From positions 4,762,001 to 4,826,000 of the forward strand of contig NZ_CP034449.1 in NCBI RefSeq assembly GCF_003952425.1: a stretch of DNA of 64,000 bases. The letters run 5' to 3'. The notes beneath the pieces are model-generated. The model saw nothing but the letters and a program-made list of their open reading frames with translations, made no database searches and was not told where the DNA came from. Source of the DNA: Mesorhizobium sp. M2A.F.Ca.ET.046.03.2.1. GTDB taxonomy: Bacteria > Pseudomonadota > Alphaproteobacteria > Rhizobiales > Rhizobiaceae. How positions within the stretch are numbered: position 1 is the stretch's first letter; each line of letters starts with the position of its first letter. A program made the translations under genes and the position numbers. Positions 62,853 through 64,000 of the stretch are shown piece after piece.

Positions 62853-64000
62853 GCCGCAAGCTCCGTCTTTCGAAGGTAATCAGCAACCCGCAGCGCCTGC
62901 GCCGCGATCGACAGCGCCGGATTGACCGCGGCGGAGGTCGGCAGGAACCCGCCGTCGACGATGAACAGGTTCCGGTGATCCCAGGCGCGGCAGAAGGGGT
63001 CGAGCGGCGAGGTGGCCGGGTCGTTGCCCATCTTCACCGTGCCGCATTGGTGCGAGGGCGTGCGCTTGTCGAAGGGGCGCGACAGCACGATTGGATAGCC
63101 GCAGGCGCGCAGGTTCTCGCGCATCACCTTGGTCAGGCCTTCCAGCGACTGCATGTTGGAGCGCCGCCACTGCATGACGATCTCCTTGCCGTCGACCATG
63201 ATGCGGCTTTCGGGATCGGGCAGGTCCTCGCACATCAGGTACCAGTCGACGGCGTGGCCGGCCATGAAGTCGAGCACGAATTTCGGCATCGTCTTCACAT
63301 TGGCCTTGAGCATGTTGCCGTCGATCTTGCCGAGCAGTTGCACATTGCCGAGCGGCTTGCCGCCCTTGCCGTCCGACAGATAGTAGTCGTTGAGCATCAG
63401 CGTCTTCTGGTAGACGCTATTGTTGCGGCGGCGCGGATCGATCGCCAGCATGGCGCTCGAATTGTGGTTCATGAAATTGCGTCCGACCTGGTCGGAGCTG
63501 TTGGCGAGGCCTTTGCCTTTCGCCGAGGGCGAGCGCAGCAGGATGGCGGCCGAGTTGATCGCGCCGGCGGAGAGGATGACGAGCTTCGGCGACAGCGTCT
63601 TTTGCGCGCCGTTCTGGGTATAGTGGATGGCGGTGATCGTCTTGCCGTCCGGCGCGGTTTCGAGCCAGTCGACATGGGCGCCGGTTTCCAGGCGGATGTT
63701 CGGATCCGTCAGCGCCTCGGCCAGCGGGCCGGTCTGCGCGTCGATCTTGCCCTGGCCGGTGTTGGGGAAGGCGTCCCAGCCGGTCTTGCCTTCCTTCAGC
63801 CAGGTCTCGATGTCGACGCCGAGCGGCAGCGATGCCGGATGCAGACCGAGACCTTTCAACTCGGCGCGGGCGCGGGCGATCGGCGGCTCGTCCGGCACCG
63901 GCTTGAAGGGATAGGGGATTGAATGGAACGGCTCGGTCGGGTCTTCGCCGAGCGCGCCGCGCACGCGAAAGAGCTGCTCGGCCTTCGAATACCAGGGCTC
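62849..64000 (-). CDS. GMC-family oxidoreductase (5' end outside window)
   Basis: C-terminal part of a GMC oxidoreductase. The frame stays open to the window edge (reading EPWYSKAEQLFRVRG before the first internal Met), so it starts beyond 64000 and lacks its FAD-binding N-terminus here. Visible motifs: LVILSAGAINSAAILLRSPS, CGTVKMGNDP (catalytic His region) and the ending VDGGFLPTSAAVNPALSI. Of the gluconate/other sugar GMC type rather than choline type by its C-terminal motif HQCGTVKMG. Overlaps the SDR gene by ATGA. Confidence 0.88.
   Translation of the reverse strand, partial: EPWYSKAEQLFRVRGALGEDPTEPFHSIPYPFKPVPDEPPIARARAELKGLGLHPASLPLGVDIETWLKEGKTGWDAFPNTGQGKIDAQTGPLAEALTDPNIRLETGAHVDWLETAPDGKTITAIHYTQNGAQKTLSPKLVILSAGAINSAAILLRSPSAKGKGLANSSDQVGRNFMNHNSSAMLAIDPRRRNNSVYQKTLMLNDYYLSDGKGGKPLGNVQLLGKIDGNMLKANVKTMPKFVLDFMAGHAVDWYLMCEDLPDPESRIMVDGKEIVMQWRRSNMQSLEGLTKVMRENLRACGYPIVLSRPFDKRTPSHQCGTVKMGNDPATSPLDPFCRAWDHRNLFIVDGGFLPTSAAVNPALSIAAQALRVADYLRKTELAA

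Overview
The window looks like a chromosomal segment of an alphaproteobacterium of the order Rhizobiales, most likely Mesorhizobium or a close relative. Supporting signs are the high-GC, dense coding; ubiE-ubiB-coaBC synteny; a heterotetrameric sarcosine oxidase operon (soxBDAG); DUF680- and DUF992-type small exported proteins; and many copies of a short palindromic intergenic repeat with the core AAAACCGC-N4-CACTTTT. The genus is inferred, not proven. There is no rRNA, CRISPR array, prophage, integrase or insertion sequence. One tRNA gene, tRNA-Ser(GGA), lies near the left end.

Region by region. 1-5.3 kb: end of a LysR regulator, tRNA-Ser, a metallophosphoesterase paired with a protein kinase fused to a universal-stress domain, and two membrane proteins. 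5.5-16.4 kb: a nucleoside import and salvage region with a BMP-family binding protein, double ATPase and two permeases, then cytidine deaminase, purine nucleoside phosphorylase and thymidine phosphorylase in one tight operon, with upp and add on the other strand. A slyX/membrane-protein pair interrupts the transporter genes. 16.4-20.4 kb: ubiE, ubiB, then an antitoxin-type DNA-binding domain (FitA-like) fused in frame to coaBC and preceded by an operator-like inverted repeat. 20.4-28 kb: dgdA with a divergent LysR gene, an MFS exporter, twin DUF992 proteins, a TPR lipoprotein, rpsU, a SET-domain protein and a YrdB-like protein. 28.2-33.4 kb: soxBDAG. 33.5-40.8 kb: small proteins, a TetR regulator and an acyl-CoA catabolic cluster (two SDRs, an APH-type kinase, a MaoC hydratase, an acyl-CoA dehydrogenase carrying a frameshift, an MDR reductase). 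41-44.3 kb: a four-gene operon with overlapping junctions (GT87, GT2, ChbG/NaxD-type deacetylase, GtrA), which looks like a lipid-linked-sugar envelope modification pathway. 44.5-52.1 kb: an RpiR regulator divergent from an amidohydrolase, an amino-acid/choline-type permease, a glutamine-synthetase-like ligase, an aldehyde dehydrogenase and a frameshifted iron-type alcohol dehydrogenase, which together fit a gamma-glutamylation route for ethanolamine or another amino alcohol. 52.3-56.3 kb: a complete ABC importer of the polyamine/aminoethylphosphonate/iron type. 56.4-64 kb: a CPA1 antiporter, an endonuclease/phosphatase-fold protein, an EamA transporter, a Dabb protein, and two GMC oxidoreductases flanking an SDR, the last one cut by the window end.

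The most unusual observations are: the FitA-CoaBC fusion behind a retained antitoxin-type operator; a repeat family whose inner and outer stems co-vary between copies; three tandem duplications that each begin inside the stop-codon end of a gene; the predicted gamma-glutamyl amino-alcohol pathway; the predicted hexosamine modification operon; and two otherwise conserved genes each broken by a single missing base in a G/C run.
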